Source: Kaistella pullorum
Lineage (GTDB): Bacteria; Bacteroidota; Bacteroidia; Flavobacteriales; Weeksellaceae
DNA length: 64,000 bases
Assembly: GCF_014837035.1 (NCBI RefSeq)
Contig: NZ_JACSPS010000002.1
Location: forward strand, 511,851 to 575,850
Direction of reading: 5' to 3'
Shown: one piece after another, positions 63,910 to 64,000 of the stretch
How the letters are laid out: each line of letters begins with the position of its first letter
Numbering within the stretch: the first letter of the stretch is position 1
The notes under the pieces: model-generated
Told to the model about the DNA's origin: nothing
The model's database searches: none
What the model saw: the letters and a program-made list of their open reading frames with translations, nothing else
Program-made: the position numbers and the translations under genes

Positions 63910-64000
63910 ATGGAGAAACTAGCAAACCGCCTTAGCAGAATGAGCTTTTCGCAGACATTCGTGATGAGTAATAAGGTGAGGGAAATGAAGGCCGCGGGCC
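63910..64000 (+). CDS. Aspartate-type aminotransferase, N-terminal fragment (partial)
   Basis: The first 30 codons read MEKLANRLSRMSFSQTFVM, then SNKVREMKAAG. This is the beginning of the class I aminotransferases (aspartate aminotransferase) of Bacteroidota, which normally continue to about 395 residues; the window ends before the rest. A -7 motif at 63885-63892 lies 17 bases upstream. Confidence 0.8.
   Translation, partial: MEKLANRLSRMSFSQTFVMSNKVREMKAAG

Overview
The window looks like a chromosomal core segment from a member of the Bacteroidota, most likely a flavobacterium of the Chryseobacterium group (Weeksellaceae). This is inferred from the promoters, which repeatedly show the Bacteroidota -7 motif TAnnTTTG just upstream of genes, from the lack of Shine-Dalgarno sequences, and from the gene content: a serine-palmitoyltransferase-like enzyme, a carboxypeptidase-regulatory/TonB receptor, a very short ATP synthase epsilon subunit, a DUF2723 membrane protein, and a Bacteroidota-type curli locus. 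Coding density is high. I see no rRNA, tRNA, insertion sequence, prophage or CRISPR array, and no gene-free stretch over 300 bases.

Layout. 1-3 kb: end of an MmcQ/YjbR-like gene, ribF, atpD and atpC. 3-10.5 kb (mostly minus strand): a B12-type radical SAM protein, an EamA transporter coupled to an unknown HTH-like protein, a GreA/Rnk-like factor, a sphingolipid-type acyl-CoA:amino-acid synthase and a cysteine synthase. 10.7-18 kb (plus): a DUF2723 glycosyltransferase-like giant, a DUF1697 protein, kdsA and a TonB-dependent receptor. 18-22.6 kb (minus): GNAT-nitrilase fusion, anmK, lptC and a FadL-like porin; then holB on plus.

24-29.4 kb (minus) holds the most distinctive system, a curli (functional amyloid) operon. 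In transcription order it encodes a long CsgA-like curlin with about 22 short repeats, a strong intercistronic hairpin, a CsgB-like protein, CsgE with an N-terminal domain that resembles the amyloid inhibitor CsgC/CsgH, CsgF, CsgG with an extra C-terminal beta-barrel-like domain, and a lipoprotein with a carboxypeptidase-regulatory, a fibronectin-like and a PD40/TolB-like region. The chaperone-on-adaptor fusion and the barrel-extended secretion pore suggest a version of type VIII secretion re-engineered relative to Escherichia coli.

29.6-35.8 kb (plus): TetR regulator with a complete TolC/adaptor/RND efflux operon. 35.9-39.2 kb (minus): MATE exporter, a sigma-54 activator-like response regulator with no DNA-binding domain, and a YggS protein. 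39.4-47.1 kb: two separate histidine kinase/LuxR-type regulator pairs, one preceded by a 7-TM protein that may be its detached sensor, flanking a zinc-less sirtuin, a GNAT acetyltransferase and gpmI. 47-54.5 kb: a secreted protein of unknown function, a lipoprotein, an aerobic acyl-ACP desaturase, a HAD hydrolase, map, a methyltransferase, era and a DoxX-type protein. 54.5-64 kb: S9 peptidase, a lipoprotein, an NrtR-type Nudix regulator, glutaryl-CoA-dehydrogenase-like enzyme, an AddB-like nuclease, another lipoprotein, rsmG, and the start of an aspartate-type aminotransferase.

Starts were chosen by family alignment from memory and by promoter position; several genes appear to begin with TTG. 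All family assignments are by reading, with no database search.
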